Shown here one piece after another: positions 35,480 through 48,900 of a stretch of DNA of 64,000 bases. Both the position numbers and the translations under genes were made by a program. Source of the stretch: Synaphobranchus kaupii (taxonomy: Eukaryota; Chordata; Actinopteri; Anguilliformes; Synaphobranchidae); NCBI GenBank assembly GCA_029718625.1, contig CM056383.1, forward strand, positions 69,833,895 through 69,897,894. The letters are read 5' to 3'. Numbering within the stretch: position 1 is the first letter of the stretch; the number at the start of each line of letters is the position of its first letter. The notes under the pieces were generated by a model. That model was not told where the DNA came from and ran no database searches. It was given only the letters and a program-made list of their open reading frames with translations.

Positions 35480-35800
35480 AGTTTTTTGCCTGTTGTTGTT
35501 TTGTTTTGTCTTCAGTCTGTTTTGTTTTCTTTGTGTTCCTCCTATGCCTCCCCGGTTTGGACCCCTGCCTGTGTTCTCGCGACCCTGTTTTTTGGATTCT
35601 GCTTTTGTACCTTTGCTGTGCCTTCCCGGTTACGACCCCTGCCTGTTCCTTGACCATTCTTTGGACTGTGATTTGTTTCGTTGCCTGTGTCCCCAGTTTT
35701 TGACCCTGCCTGTCTCACTACGGATTGCTGCCTTGCCCTCATTAAACTTCGTTTTTTTGTACTTCTGCCTGCGTTTGGGTCCTTCCCCCCCACCTGCTCC
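35480..35800 (+). mobile_element. LTR-like fragment
   Basis: A T- and C-rich tract with repeated GACCCCTGCCTGTT-type units, followed by ATTAAACTTC and TTCTGCCTGCGTTTGGGTCC. This resembles the R-U5 part of fish Gypsy-type LTRs. No target duplication or internal coding region was found. Confidence 0.4.
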
Positions 35801-35807
35801 TAGAATC

Positions 35808-36395
35808 AAGTATTTAGCCAAGCCATGGTATAAGCGCAATAATGACCTCGGAGCCGGGCATTACAGTCTCTCTCTCTCTCATCACAAGTGAAACCCTTAA
35901 AAATCGAATCCCTTTTTATTTTTCCAACACGAGTGTGATTTACAGTGCCCTCCGGAACTGGTTGAACCCGGTTTGTCAGCATGATCCTGCACTCTCTCTG
36001 AGCAATGGTATCATAATAAGACTATATAATTATCTCGTATTGAAGAGCATAAAAAACATTCGATAAACAATGAAGAGAATTTTATCATGAGTTTAAACCT
36101 AAATGGCCAGTTTAATAGCAATTTAAAATATTAGATCTGGTTGTGTATATGCTTACTTACATCAGTAATAACACCTGTCTTATGTTGTGTTTATAATTGT
36201 TATACCATGGCTTGGCTAAATACTCGATTCTGATTGGCTGGAGGGTGGGCATTTAGTAAGCAATAATGACCGAGGAGCCGGGCATTACACAGTTTAAATG
36301 CCGGACGCGGAGGTAGTAAATTGCCCGAGGCGCAGCCGACTTAAACTGTGTAATGCCCGGCTCCGAGGTCATTATTGCGCTTATACCATGGTTAC
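35808..36395. repeat. Foldback repeat cluster (TATACCATGG ends)
   Basis: Contains inverted segments with TTATACCATGG, GCCGGGCATTACA and CCTCGGAGCCGGGCATTACA on both strands (35808-35865, 36230-36300, 36340-36395). Related pieces occur at 40690-40770, 40860-40905 and 41445-41530. The design suits a MITE family that inserted or duplicated repeatedly. Confidence 0.65.
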
Positions 36396-36770
36396 CAACA
36401 ATTATTATATATAGTCACATTTATATTTATTGATTTTTACCGACTTTATCAGCTGAAATTTAAATATCCTTCCGGGGCCATTTTGGCATGTAGTTTGCCG
36501 TTGTCATGCAAAACTGCTCGTTGATAGTTCTATTTGAACAGAAAACATCTCGTTGCTGCTTCTATTTCTCGTTACTAGTTCTATTTTGTCCGTAGTTATG
36601 CAAAAACCTCTCGTTGGTAGTTCTGAAAACAATTGATTCTATATGGAAGCAAATAGTTCCTTCTCAACTTTATACCATAAAATTAGCACCAATTTTGGTT
36701 ATTTTTCTCATTAGTTAGATAATTTAAGAAAATTGCATGAAACCGCAACTCAATTTACCTCCCTCTCTCC

Positions 36771-37068
36771 GTCTTGCTTTTTAAAAATGCTTTGGTCACG
36801 CAGCCTATTTTAAACAGCCCACGGCTAAGGAAATTGCATTTCACGATCTGCATCATGAGATGGGAACATCTGAAAAAAATAGCCTACTGTAGATACAGTT
36901 TGTTACTGTTAGATGTAACTTGTCATATCTAAGACATTTCGCTGGATAAAATGTTTTTTTAATATACAGATTAACGTGCTTTGTGAAGTAACTTGTTCGC
37001 ATTCGCAACCAGCGTTGCTCACGTCAGCGTTACATTACATTAGGTAGGCCTAAGCCCTACTATGTTAC
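36771..37068 (+). repeat. Direct repeat unit U1, left of the L2 insertion
   Basis: Matches 40902-41182. Together with 40426-40770 on the other side of the L2, it forms one copy of a tandem duplication. The second copy (40902-41530) has no L2. Confidence 0.85.
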
Positions 37069-40000
37069 GTCCATGTTACGTCCACCTAACCTGTCTTATC
37101 ACCCCCTACCATGTGTCTAACCCCCATTCCTCTGTGCTCCATGCCTCGCTCCTGGAGGCCTAACCACCGCAGACGCTGTCCGGCTAACCTGGTCTACCCA
37201 CCGCTGTCCTCTCATAAGGAACTCTCAGTGGTGGGTGGACTATGGAACTGCCGGTCAGCCGTCCAGAAAGCTGACTTCATCACTGCATATGCCAAGTTGA
37301 AGTCCCTCCACTTCCTGGCTCTCACTGAGACCTGGATCACTCCAGATAACACAGCCACTCCAGCTGCTCTGTCTGCTGGCTACTCCTTCTCCCACACCCC
37401 CAGGGCCTCAGGCAGAGGCGGGGGTACTGGTTTGCTCATTTCCACGTCCTGGAAATTCTCTATTCCCACTGTACCCTGCCTGAATATCTCCTCCTTTGAG
37501 TTTCATGCAGTCACTGTAACTCGCCCATCTGCACTTAACATTGTTGTTCTCTATCGCCCCCCAGGTCCGCTCGGCGCTTTCCTGGATGAACTGGACACAC
37601 TCCTGAGCTCCTTCCCTGAGGATGGTACCCCAGTAATCCTACTGGGAGACTTCAACCTCCAACCAGACAGCGCCCAGCTATCCAGTGTCACCTCACTCCT
37701 CCAGTCCTTTGCCCTCACTCAGTCCCCATCACCTGCCACCCACAATGGTGGTAACCAACTGGACCTTGTACTCACCAGGAGTTGCGCCACATCTGAACTC
37801 ACGGTGACCCCCCTCCACGTATCGGACCATTTCTTTATCTCATTTTCTCTCTCCTGCCCACTCTCCCTCAAATCCGCTAACAACCCACCCGCTGTTATGT
37901 TCAGGAGAAATCTCCGCACCCTCTCTCACACCTCTCTCACTACTTCTGCTCTCTCTGCACTTCCTCCTCCTGCTACCTTTGCCAAAATGCCCATTGATGT
38001 CGCCACCTCTGTGTTTAACTCATGCCTCTCTCAGTCTCTCAACAAACTATGCCCTCTTGTCTCCAAACCAGCCCGACTATCACCCCCTTCCCCGTGGCTG
38101 ACGGATTCTCTCAGATCCAGCAGAACCATGCTACGAGCCGCTGAGAGAAAGTGGAGGAAATCCAGATCCCCAGATGACCTGGCCTCCTACCACACTCTGC
38201 TGGCAGCCTTCACAGCTGCAACTACATCAGCTAAAACTTCATTTTTCCAGTCGAAAATTGATACATGTATATCTAACCCACGTAAACTCTTTTCCACCTT
38301 CTCCTCCCTGCTCACCCCCCCTCCACCCCCTTCACCCTCCTCCCTCTCTGCAGATGACTTCCTGACCCACTTTGAGGGGAAGGTGGCTGCAATCCGGAAC
38401 TCCTTCACGCATCCGGTGACACCCCACATCCCCCATACTGAACCCATCGCTACACTGTCGTCCTTCAAGACTCTGAAGGACTCCGATGTGCTCGAGCTGG
38501 TGACGCGCCAGCGCGCAACCACCTGTCCACTAGACCCCATACCTTCAGCAGTCCTCCAGTCTATATCTGCTGAGCTCCTTCCATATCTGTCCTCCGTTAT
38601 TAACACCTCCCTAATCTGTGGCCATGTTCCTGCTGCCTTTAAAACTGCCCGTGTAACCCCACTCCTTAAAAAACCTAGCTTAGATCCCGCTGATGTCAGG
38701 AACTACCGTCCTGTATCTCTCTTGCCCTTCCTGTCCAAAACACTTGAACGTGCTGTCCTTAACCAACTGTCTGTTTTTCTCCACCAGAACAACCTGCTTG
38801 ACCCGCATCAGTCTGGCTTCAGAACCGGCCATTCCACCGAAACTGCTCTCCTGGCTGTGACTGAGGCACTCGCCACTGCTAGAGCCTCCTCCCTCTCCTC
38901 TGTTCTGATTCTCCTTGACCTGTCTGCGGCATTCGACACGGTCAACCACAAACTCCTGATCTCCACACTCGCTGAGATGGGCATTTCTGGAACTGCCCTC
39001 TCTTGGTTTGTATCGTACCTCACTGATAGATCCTACCAAGTCTCCTGGAAGGGTTCCGTCTCTGCTCCCCGTCCCCTGTCTACAGGAGTCCCGCAGGGAT
39101 CTGTACTGGGTCCTCTGCTGTTCTCTATGTATACTAAGTCTCTTGGCTCAGTAATCCATTCACATGGCTTCTCATACCATAGCTATGCTGACGATACTCA
39201 ACTCTTCCTCTCTTTCCCTCCCTCTACCCCACAGGTTAAGGAGAGGATATCTGCTTGTCTGACTGACATCTCTGAGTGGATGGCTACCCATCACCTGAAG
39301 CTCAACCTTGACAAGACAGAGCTCCTCTTCATGCCGTACAAGACCTCCCCACTACATGACCTCTCCATCACCGTTGATGGGACCGTGGTGGCTGCCTCCC
39401 GCTCTGCAAGGAACCTGGGGGTGGTCCTGGACGACCGGCTGGACTTCAAAGAGCACATCAGGGCGACGGCACGGTCCTGCAGGTTCCTCCTGTACAACAT
39501 CAGGAGGATTCGACCATACCTGACCACCTACTCCACCCAGCTTCTTGTCCAGACCATGGTCACCTCACGCCTGGACTACTGCAACTCCCTGCTCGCAAGC
39601 CTACCGGCCTGCGCCATTCTGCCTCTTCAACTCATCCAGAATGCAGCTGCCCGGCTTGTGTTCAACCTCCCGAAATTTTCCCACGTAACCCCCCTGCTGA
39701 GGTCTCTCCACTGGCTGCCAGTTGCAGCCAGGATCAGGTTCAAAGTTCTGACCCTGGCCTACACTGCAGCAAATAGGACAGGCCCCGCCTACCTGCAGGA
39801 CTTAATCCAGAACTATGTTCCTGCTCGACCACTTCGCTCTTCTACAGCAGGGCGACTGGCACTTCCCCCCCTCCGTGTCAAAGGCTCTCGCTTGTCCCGA
39901 CTGCGGAGTTTTTCCACATTAACACCTCAGTGGTGGAATGAACTTCCCATTCCCCTACGTTCTACTCCAACCCTGCCTGCATTCCGTCGAGGCCTGAAGA

Positions 40001-40425
40001 CACACCTCTTCAGACTCCACCTTGACTGATATCCTCACCTAGGAATATCAGTTCCCTGTTCCCTGTGTTTTCCTGTCTGTTTATTATAGTTTATAATAGT
40101 ATTTGGAATGGTTTATAATAGCAGTTTATAATGGTATTTGGAATGATTTATAATAGTATAGTTTATAATAGTATTTGGAATGGTTTATAATAGTATAGTT
40201 TATAATAGTATTTGGAATGAAAGTGTGGTGTTGCTGATTTGCCCACAGCTTACTGTGAACTACAGTCAACGTTCATTGCTAGGGATAGCTGCTACATTAT
40301 GCAAAGGATGTGCCTTGCCTTGTCTGTTCTGTAATGATGATGATGTCTCTGTACGCACTTACTGTACGTCGCTTTGGATAAAAGCGTCTGCTAAATAAAT
40401 GTAATGTAATGTAATGTAATGTAAT
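37069..40425 (+). mobile_element. L2-clade LINE with intact ORF
   Basis: A 3.36-kb insertion with one long ORF and a 400-bp 3' UTR. The end is GCTTTGGATAAAAGCGTCTG, then CTAAATAAATG and an ATGTA repeat, the standard fish L2 tail. The empty site is visible 600 bp away in the tandem copy (CTATGTTCCGTTCATATTTG, about 41185-41204). Only about 40 bp precede the ORF, so the 5' UTR and any ORF1 are probably missing. Confidence 0.9.
37111..40029 (+). CDS. L2 endonuclease/reverse transcriptase, 972 aa, uninterrupted
   Basis: Encodes the polyprotein that nicks target DNA and copies the element's RNA into it. Endonuclease (about 40-250): LTETW (E73), GDFN (D180) and SDH (S238-D239-H240). Reverse transcriptase (about 500-760): NYRPVSLLPF at 531, LDLSAAFDTVNH (D603 and D609), GVPQGSVLGP at 659 and the catalytic YADD at 692-695. 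The C-terminal region has the SLHWLPVAARIRFKVL signature. No stop or frameshift is seen and all catalytic residues are present. The first ATG is used; real elements may start elsewhere. It may be recently active but lacks a visible promoter. It is a transposon gene. Confidence 0.9.
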   Translation: MCLTPIPLCSMPRSWRPNHRRRCPANLVYPPLSSHKELSVVGGLWNCRSAVQKADFITAYAKLKSLHFLALTETWITPDNTATPAALSAGYSFSHTPRASGRGGGTGLLISTSWKFSIPTVPCLNISSFEFHAVTVTRPSALNIVVLYRPPGPLGAFLDELDTLLSSFPEDGTPVILLGDFNLQPDSAQLSSVTSLLQSFALTQSPSPATHNGGNQLDLVLTRSCATSELTVTPLHVSDHFFISFSLSCPLSLKSANNPPAVMFRRNLRTLSHTSLTTSALSALPPPATFAKMPIDVATSVFNSCLSQSLNKLCPLVSKPARLSPPSPWLTDSLRSSRTMLRAAERKWRKSRSPDDLASYHTLLAAFTAATTSAKTSFFQSKIDTCISNPRKLFSTFSSLLTPPPPPSPSSLSADDFLTHFEGKVAAIRNSFTHPVTPHIPHTEPIATLSSFKTLKDSDVLELVTRQRATTCPLDPIPSAVLQSISAELLPYLSSVINTSLICGHVPAAFKTARVTPLLKKPSLDPADVRNYRPVSLLPFLSKTLERAVLNQLSVFLHQNNLLDPHQSGFRTGHSTETALLAVTEALATARASSLSSVLILLDLSAAFDTVNHKLLISTLAEMGISGTALSWFVSYLTDRSYQVSWKGSVSAPRPLSTGVPQGSVLGPLLFSMYTKSLGSVIHSHGFSYHSYADDTQLFLSFPPSTPQVKERISACLTDISEWMATHHLKLNLDKTELLFMPYKTSPLHDLSITVDGTVVAASRSARNLGVVLDDRLDFKEHIRATARSCRFLLYNIRRIRPYLTTYSTQLLVQTMVTSRLDYCNSLLASLPACAILPLQLIQNAAARLVFNLPKFSHVTPLLRSLHWLPVAARIRFKVLTLAYTAANRTGPAYLQDLIQNYVPARPLRSSTAGRLALPPLRVKGSRLSRLRSFSTLTPQWWNELPIPLRSTPTLPAFRRGLKTHLFRLHLD

Positions 40426-41530
40426 GTTCATATTTCCAAACTGAATAAATACTGCACCTCTAACCACAAAACTTCTTTGCTAGATTAAAGTTGTTGTAAC
40501 TAAGATATCTGGCAAAGACAAACTTTTCAAATCAGCGGATTTAGCGTTATTTGCCGGCTTTATTAATCAGCTGTTGGTGTTGCTATGGATACCATTCATT
40601 AAAGTGTCGACTCTAATGGCGCTGGCAGCAGATAACGTAGACGGCGTATTAATTTAGAACGGTGATCAAAATGTTGCCGGTGCTACTTCATTGCCGGGCG
40701 GTTTAACGAAATAAATGCCCACCCTCCAGCCAATCAGAATCGAGTATTTAGCCAAGCCATGGTATAAATTCGTTAAACCGCCCGGCTATGAAGTAGCGCT
40801 GGCAACATTTTAATCACCGTTCTAAATTATAAGAACGCCTCGGGCAATTTACTACCTCCGCGTCGGGCATTTAAACTGTGTAATGCCCGGCTCCTCGGTC
40901 CGTCTTGCTTTTTAAAAATGCTTTGGTCACGCAGCCAATTAAACAGCCCATGCTAAGGAAATTGCATTTCAGATTTTCATCATGAGATGGGAACATCTGA
41001 AAAAATAGCCTACTATAGATACAACGTTTGTTACTGTTAGATGTAACTTATCATATCTAAGACATTTCACTTGATAAAATGTTTTTTAATACACAAATTA
41101 ACGTGCTTTGTGAAGTAATTAACTTGCTCGCATTCGCAACCAGCGTTGCTCACGTTAACGTTAGCTACATTACTAAGCCCTACTATGTTCCGTTCATATT
41201 TGCAAACTGAATCAATACTGCACCTCTAACCACAAAACTTCTTTGCTAGTTTAAAGTTGTTGTAACTAAGATATTTGGCGAATACAAACTTTTAAAATCA
41301 GCGGATTTAGCGTTATTTGCCGGCTTTATTAATCAGCTGTTGGTGTTGCTATGGATACCATCCATAAAAGTGTCGACTCTGGCAGCAGATAACGTAGACG
41401 GCGTATTAATTTAGAACGGTGATTAAAATGTTGCCAGCGCTACTATGCTTCAGAGCCGGGCGGTAACACGAATTAAATGCCCACCCTCCAGCCAATCAGA
41501 ATCTAGTATTTATCCAAGCCATGGTATAAT
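40426..41530 (+). repeat. Rest of unit U1 and complete unit U2 (empty L2 site)
   Basis: 40426-40770 matches 41183-41530, and 40902-41182 matches 36771-37068. Both units share the CTCTAACCACAAAACTTCTT and TTAGCGTTATTTGCCGGC segments and end in a TATACCATGG foldback. From 41531 to 42840 I find no gene or element. Confidence 0.85.
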
Positions 41531-42715
41531 CATTTAAAATCTGGGATTCGGGGAGATTTTCAGTGTTGTTTTAAACATGTATACAAACTATTGTACGTAC
41601 ATCCTGGTGAAACAAATGCATTTTCTGATTATGTAATTCAGGTCTTGCAATTTGACTTTCTCGCGTTTGCCCCAATGCAGTAACCAAAAGAATAGCAGTA
41701 CCTCCCTCTACTGGCCAACATTAAGTATCACACAAGTTAATCTCCTGGTTTTAATACCTGCTTAAGTCAGCAACCTGTATCCTTCAGTGCTTTTTCCCCA
41801 TACATACATTCTGGCTCGGGTGGGGAGATAGGTGGCTTGCACTTTTCATCTAGTTTATCTCTGCTACTTGTGCACTTTTGACACCCTCCTCACTGTTCTA
41901 ATGTCTCGTCTAGTGTCTGGTGTAAATTAATGAGATTTTACATTTTGTGAAGCCAAGAACGGTGGGACAGGAGCACGAAAGGCAGGGAAAGGCAGCTGTG
42001 GTGCCCGCCACTGCCCCCTGTCTTCCTGGAGGCCTCGGTTTAATGTTCTGATTTTTAGTCCAAAGCTAATTTCAGTGTTTTATTTACGATTTTAAGTAAA
42101 TCATATAAGCTTTATGTCATTTATGTATGGAACTTCTTACTACAATTTCCTTAATATAATTCTTAATTTCACATTTGAAATAATGGTAATGTCATTTAGG
42201 AATCTCGAAATGCAATTTCCGTCATTTTATTTCTTAATGTAATTTATGTAAATTGCTTATTTCATTTCTTGTAAACCAGCTACTTCACCTGAAGTTCCAC
42301 CTGGGGAACATAAAGCTAAAGAATCTATTCTATTATACTCTATTCTCAGTTATAAAGGCCTAGTTATCGGGCTGGAGCTGGAGCCCCTGTGTGGGCTTGC
42401 TTCCTAAACCTCTGAACTACTTTTTGTTATGCCTTTTGAAAACGGTCTTTAGGCCACACATTATTTTGTGGACCTGATATTTAAGTTTAAGTAAATAAAG
42501 TAGTCAAATTTAAATGTAATAAAATGATCTCATCCACTAATTAATAATAGCTACTGATTAGCCTACCATGGCTTTAGCTTTATATGAAAGCATCTCAAAT
42601 CTCGCCTAGGGCTTTGAATAAAAAAAATCCTCTCCAAAATGTTCAAAAATAAAGTGGACCAGCGGAAGGAGACTCGAATGATGTAGCCAGGACAACGACG
42701 TTGAGCAACCAATGA

Positions 42716-42721
42716 TTTATT
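42716..42721 (-). promoter_or_regulatory. Candidate polyadenylation signal of ZP gene B
   Basis: AATAAA on the minus strand, about 190 nt after the stop codon, beyond the point (42841) where homology to gene A ends. Confidence 0.4.
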
Positions 42722-42913
42722 TAAAGGTGGAAGTTCCCAAAACACCAGTGCTGAATATAGACAGTGCCCTAATTCCCCAAAAGTAAAGGCTAAATCTGTG
42801 CAGGAGAGGCGCTTAAGCGCATCTCTGAATATACCCGCCCTTAGTAAAAGAATGGGCTCCAGGGTTATATAAAATCAAATTTTAGTATGCTGAGCATTTC
42901 TGTGATCATTGCC

Positions 42914-45900
42914 TCAGGTCTCAGAGAGGGGAAGTCGTTTGTAACCGTCACTTGACTTCTTTATCTTGTAGAACACAACTCCGCACACAAGGGCAACAGC
43001 AGCCAGGAGAGTTTCAGCCAGGATATTCAGGTTTATGTTCACACTGGCAGCACTGGCACCACGGGCACCTGAAATGGAAACCATAAACAGTGTCATGTTT
43101 TTAAAAAAGCCCAAAAGCCCCGGAATAAATGTTGAGTTTACCCAGAGGCTTCAAATCATTTGTTTTAGTGCAAACCACTCATCTATTCTAGAATTACTGT
43201 TACTTGGGTGAATGCACCAAGATAACCATCTCAGCAACTTAAAGTTGGGTGAGCACAATGTCAACCTTGAAAAAGCACAACTGAGCTATCCTTTTCTTTT
43301 TAAAAAAACATTTTTTACTTCAGCCATTGACTAAGAACAAGCTACTTGTTAGATTATTCCCTTTATATTTTACTAGTGAACATGTTATTGAGCAGTACGT
43401 AGACATAATATTAGCGCTTTTTATATTTTTAATTGCCTATACACCCTGTTATGCTGGAGGGGGCCCAGGCGCTACAGGCTAATCTTCTCAGCCTTCGCTA
43501 CATGGGCCCAACACTCTCAGCCACATAATTGAGATAGTTCTGTATGTAAATGTCTGCATTGCTCATTCAATGCATTTCTAAAGCTTTTATGGTTCCAGAC
43601 TTCATAATAGGGTTGTAAACAGCACTGATATTCAAATCAGAGTCATTTACATCAAAGAGTCTCATCAGAGATTTACCTTCATCATCTGGGCTCCTCTTAA
43701 GGCGCATAGGGCCCTGCATGATGTCGTGTCTGGCCGTCTGTCCAGCCACAGATCTCTTAGAAACACCGTTTTGTCTGATGCACCCTTGAGCACACCTTGT
43801 GTTAGGATCTGTAGCCAGGCACAGCATGACTGAGCAGCTGATGTACACCTGCACCCATGAAAGAAAATGTATTCATCTGTCATTCTCCATTCAAGATTAT
43901 TGTATGAAAATATGAGTAGCCTATGACAAGAACATTGGAATATTACCTCATCATGCACCCCGATGAATTTGAATGCTTGCATTCCAAACCTGAATTCATT
44001 GCTCTGAGATGGAAACTCTTGCACAGTTCTATCCATGGCACAGCTGAGGAAATCACATCAACTGATGTTACTGGGCTATGTGCGTTGCACCTCATGAAAT
44101 AATTTTGTTGATACCAAACAATACTTTAAAATTAAATTTATAGTTACTATGTCACAAATAATATACCCATTGTCGATGATGCTGTAAAATATTTGGGAGT
44201 TGGGGTTGTCTTCGGGTGTGGCTTTGCAGGACTCCACAAAGAGCACGGTGTTTTTAAGGGATGATGTTGATTTGATTTCCATGAAGATCATTTCTGTCAG
44301 CCTTACTTCTATAGGGTAACTACTGGGGTCCACTCTTATATCATAATGGCGACTGTGGAAGAACTCAAACTGGAAAGAGAACTTGCCAAAGCCCTCCTCC
44401 ATGAACAAAGTGGCCAGTTTGTGTGCCTTGAAGTCTGAAGATACAATATCCTTTTTGCGGTAGCTACACGAGAACTCAACCTCCACATCGTCTGTCCTGG
44501 TAATGATATCGCCTGGATTTTGTGCCTTCACAATTTTATTTATGAAGGTCACATTGTCGTTGCCCTCCTGTAATAATGATAAAAATATATTTAAATACAT
44601 TTAGAATTTAACATTTATCCATTTACCTTTTCATATTTAGCAGGTAGCATTCAACATTAAAAATTTAATTTAAAAAGTTGGTGTACAGAAGAAAGTCACC
44701 TGAAGCACTGTTCCACAGCTGTCCAGGGCTGTGCTGGCGAACACATGGGTGTCATTGGAGGACACCATGCATGTTGAATCCAGGAGGCTTAAGGCATTTC
44801 CATCCAGTCCGTGGACTAAGGACCTTTCAGCTTCAATCATCATTGTGGTCTGAGTGCAAACCACATTCGCCTCACCTAGGTTCCAAAACATTGAGTCTTA
44901 GTACATCTACAGCAAAGAAACCTTTCTTCAGACACTGTTTTATAACTACAGTCAAAAATAATTTATACTATAAATGTATGTAAATTAATCTCCTCTTATC
45001 TATGTTATCTATTACCCCAAACATTATAACATTAGAGAAACATTTTGACAACAATTAAGTACATTAAGAACAAATCAAAGATCAAACATTTACTATACAG
45101 CAGCGGTGTCAAACTCGTTCCATCGAGGGCCGAGTGTATGCAAGTTTTTGTTCTAACCATGCTCTACACCAGCTGATTCCACTAATTAGTTCACCTCCTT
45201 GGTTGAAGAGCTGAGCTAATTAGTGAAATCAGCTGGTGTAGGGCACGGTTGGAACAAAAACCTGCATACACTCGGCCCTCTATGGAATGAGTTTGACACC
45301 CCTGCTATACAGGATATTATGGGCTCTTCCCGGAGAGGAGCAGCATATGGGTTGATGCCAAATTTTGAATAATTTCTTTTCATGAAACTAAATTTTTACA
45401 ATGAGAATTATTTGAGGTTACTGAGAAACACAAGGAAATAATAATATGAAAACTTAATATTATTTATTAATGTTTACCAATTTTAGGTCCGACCCTCAAA
45501 ATGACACATCTCATCTCTGAATGGTAGTAATTCACACTACGAAGCAGAAAATTAATCATCAGTTCATATTGTACAGTTCTTTTAAATATAAATGTAAGAA
45601 AAAAATAAGCACAACACAATTAAAAAACAATATATAGCAAGCAGCAATTATGAGGCCCAAGTCTCTGGCCCAAAAAGCAAAATATAAGCTGCAAAGACAT
45701 TTGTCATACATGTCTTTAACTGTTATTACATGTTTAACGGATTATGTCATAGCTGATAAAAGGTGAAAGTTCACAAGGGTACTGGCTGAGATTAAGCCCT
45801 GGGCCTTGGTGTTTACTGGCCCACACCACTAGCCCGTTTAGTTTTCATGACTTTGTTGTCAGTTTAGTTTTCATCAGCAGCCAATGTTGAGGAATCCATG

Positions 45901-48900
45901 TTGCATATTGGCAGTAAAATTAACACATTACCCAGAATGAACACATCACTGCAGCCAATTATTTCCTCTTTTTAACAAAAGCCCACAGTACATGATCACC
46001 GATCACCAGTTTGCAGTAATGAATGTATATTTCACCTGTATATCTATTTTGTTCATTGTTACTAACATGATGTGTATTATAATCATCCTATAAACAGTGT
46101 GCAGGAGTTCATCAATGCCCAAGACAGTATGGTGCCACAGACCATAACAGTTTTCATTTTACATCATTCATGGATGTTAAAATAATGTAAAATAAATGAC
46201 AAATACAGGAAAAAGAAGTACTTAGTATGCAGACTTACCCACTACTCGACTCTCCACTGAAGCAGAGGGGAACATCATCTCCCAGTTCTCTTTCAGTTGG
46301 AGTCCATTCAATGGTCAGTTCACCAGATTTAGCCTTAAAGGACTGGCGCATAATCATGGAGGAAGGCCCACTCACCACTATGCCAGAAAACCTTTAATAG
46401 ATTGACTATTATTAGTATTATTAGTAATTACTATAAACATATTATTTGTCAGAGCTATTATATTATTATTTTATCATTTATAAATGTGGAAAAGTCAGGA
46501 CATGTTTTATTGTGGATTAATGAACATGTAAGAAAAAAAGACAACAGTCTTTAAAGACAACTTCAGTTGCTTTTCTTCATGATCTCTTACTAAATTATGA
46601 GCACATTTCAACAATGGTTCAGATCAGTACAGCTGTGTTTCTTTCACACACTGTCACCTGCATTGTTCAACAGGAAGTGACCGGGCAACAAGAATACAGT
46701 CTTAATTTTGGAATGTATTTGTTACTGGCACCATGTGATCCGTGATAGGAAATGACAGTGCCATTTGTTTCAGGTTGTAGCCTATGCAGCGCTTACTATA
46801 TTGTAGTTTGTGTAGCCTAGTTGTAGCCATGCTGTGGGGGTGCGCATTTGTCTGGTTGTATCTCCACGTGATCCCCATTTTAAAAGCCGGTTTTAACTTC
46901 ACTTGGTGTGAGCATATTCACATCTTTTTGTATGCCACTTTGTTTATCTAGCTACTTGTGTTTCGTGGAGTACTTCTGTCTGTGCTCGTGTGATACCCGG
47001 AAGTAGCCTACCTGGAGACTCATGACGACGGAAGCCAAACATGCTTTTATTTTGAATCACTTTCTATGTGGCACTACAGAAGGCACCTTGGCTTTATGGT
47101 GACTTCTGTAGCTAGCTAGGTCTTCATGTGCCATGTTGGGATGAAGCTTTACTTCTTTAAAAGGCAGTCTTTTATGGAGAGTAGACGAGTAAGGCTGCGG
47201 AAGACGTTGGCACAATCTCAATTTCCACCCTGAGCCCTAAGGACTGAGCCCCCACAGACTTTGGGTGATGTCACATGCGTGCCCAGCGTGAGTGCATGAG
47301 AGTGCATGAGAGTGCATGAGAGTGCATGAGAGTGCAGGGGCTCGAAATGGTACAAATAAGAGGAATGGGACAGCACTTTGCGATGTTATATGTTGCCTTG
47401 GCAAGATGTTTATGACAATTGCTGCTTTAGGACTTTTAATTTTAGGTTTGTACCCGCTGACCCGCTGAAAGAACTCTGCCCGCCATGTGTGTCGTTTGTT
47501 TACCATTTTTGAGACGCTTCCGGCTGCATTTCCGTTTTTATCGTCAGAAACGCTATGAACTGTCGGTAATTCTATCAGGATTGCAGACTTGCAGAAAGTC
47601 CGCATAAAGGGCTCAAAAAGTCTGCGACAGGGCCCTCGTGCACTTGCCGATTTTACATTGGGACAGCCCTGAGCGCTCGCAAACTTATCGGGAATGCGCC
47701 TCAAAGTCTGTGAGGGTGTGAGTGTGAACATTGAGATTGGGCTGTTGTTTTGCCTTTGGCCTTTTGCTTTCCAGGTGAGATATTAAAGCTTAGGTGAGTT
47801 AGCTTGCTCTTCCTCCAGTTTTGCTACCACTGCTCCCGAGATCTCATTTTAATAAAATCTATTTTTTTAAATCTTTCACTCTGTTTATTTTTACCTTAAT
47901 TGAGTATACACACTTTGTTAGACCCTTTATGTATCCACTCGGTTATTGTGACTCGGGTGGGTTTCGGGTCATAACAGGGGTTTATTGCATGTATGGGGTT
48001 TATTGCATGTATGGGGTTTATTGCATGGGTGCATTGAGCTTCCTGTGCAGCCTCTGCTGTCATATGGATTTCCATTCATTGGAAACATATTTATTACATA
48101 TAATGGAGTTTATTAGATGTTTGCAGCTTATTACATGTATGAGGTGTAGTACTGCATGTACACAGCTAATTGTATTTAAGGGGTTTATTATTCCATATTT
48201 AGAGGTTATTGTATGTATGATGTTTATTATTGCCTGTATGGAACGTATTGCATGTTTGGATTGAGCTGCCTTACCAAGCCTGTACAACCCCTGCAGCAAG
48301 ATTGATTTCCAGTGGTTTGCCTGCCGTAGCATTGAAGATTTCTCCATATTGTGGACTTGGGGCGAAAAGCCTGGGCTGGTACTGGCCTTCAGTACAGTCG
48401 GGCACATTTGCCTTGACTAAAATACATTTAAAAACAGAATTAAACAGTTTTCATTAAAACCTACATACTGATTTCATATCCAACATTAATTCCCATGGTT
48501 TCTTTAAAGTGCACTGATGGTTTGAAGCGCGGAACTGCAAAATGTCCATTCATCACGATCGTGTTTTAGATTTGCAGATTGTTCATGATGGGACACTCAC
48601 CTTTGATAACGAAATGAAAAGGAATCTTGCTTATTGCTGTAGTTTGGGCAGAGGAGCTTGATGACTGGGATGGCAGTGGGTATTTGACTGTTCGAGTTCC
48701 GTCAGTATAAGATAGCGTGATTTCTTCTGTGGGAAAGTCCTCCACAACAATTTCAAACACATGGACGCCAGTGACGGTGTTACCAAGGTAATGCAGCTCA
48801 CATGTGTCCTACAGAAAACACTACTTTTAGCCCATGTATCTAAAGTCACAAGTAATATAACATTTTTATAATGTTACAGGACAATATCATTGATATTAGT

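Noticed and set aside
47237..47731. 164-codon minus-strand frame in gene B intron 6
   Set aside because: It falls inside a MITE-like element with inverted ends, includes a tandem repeat, and has no known domain.
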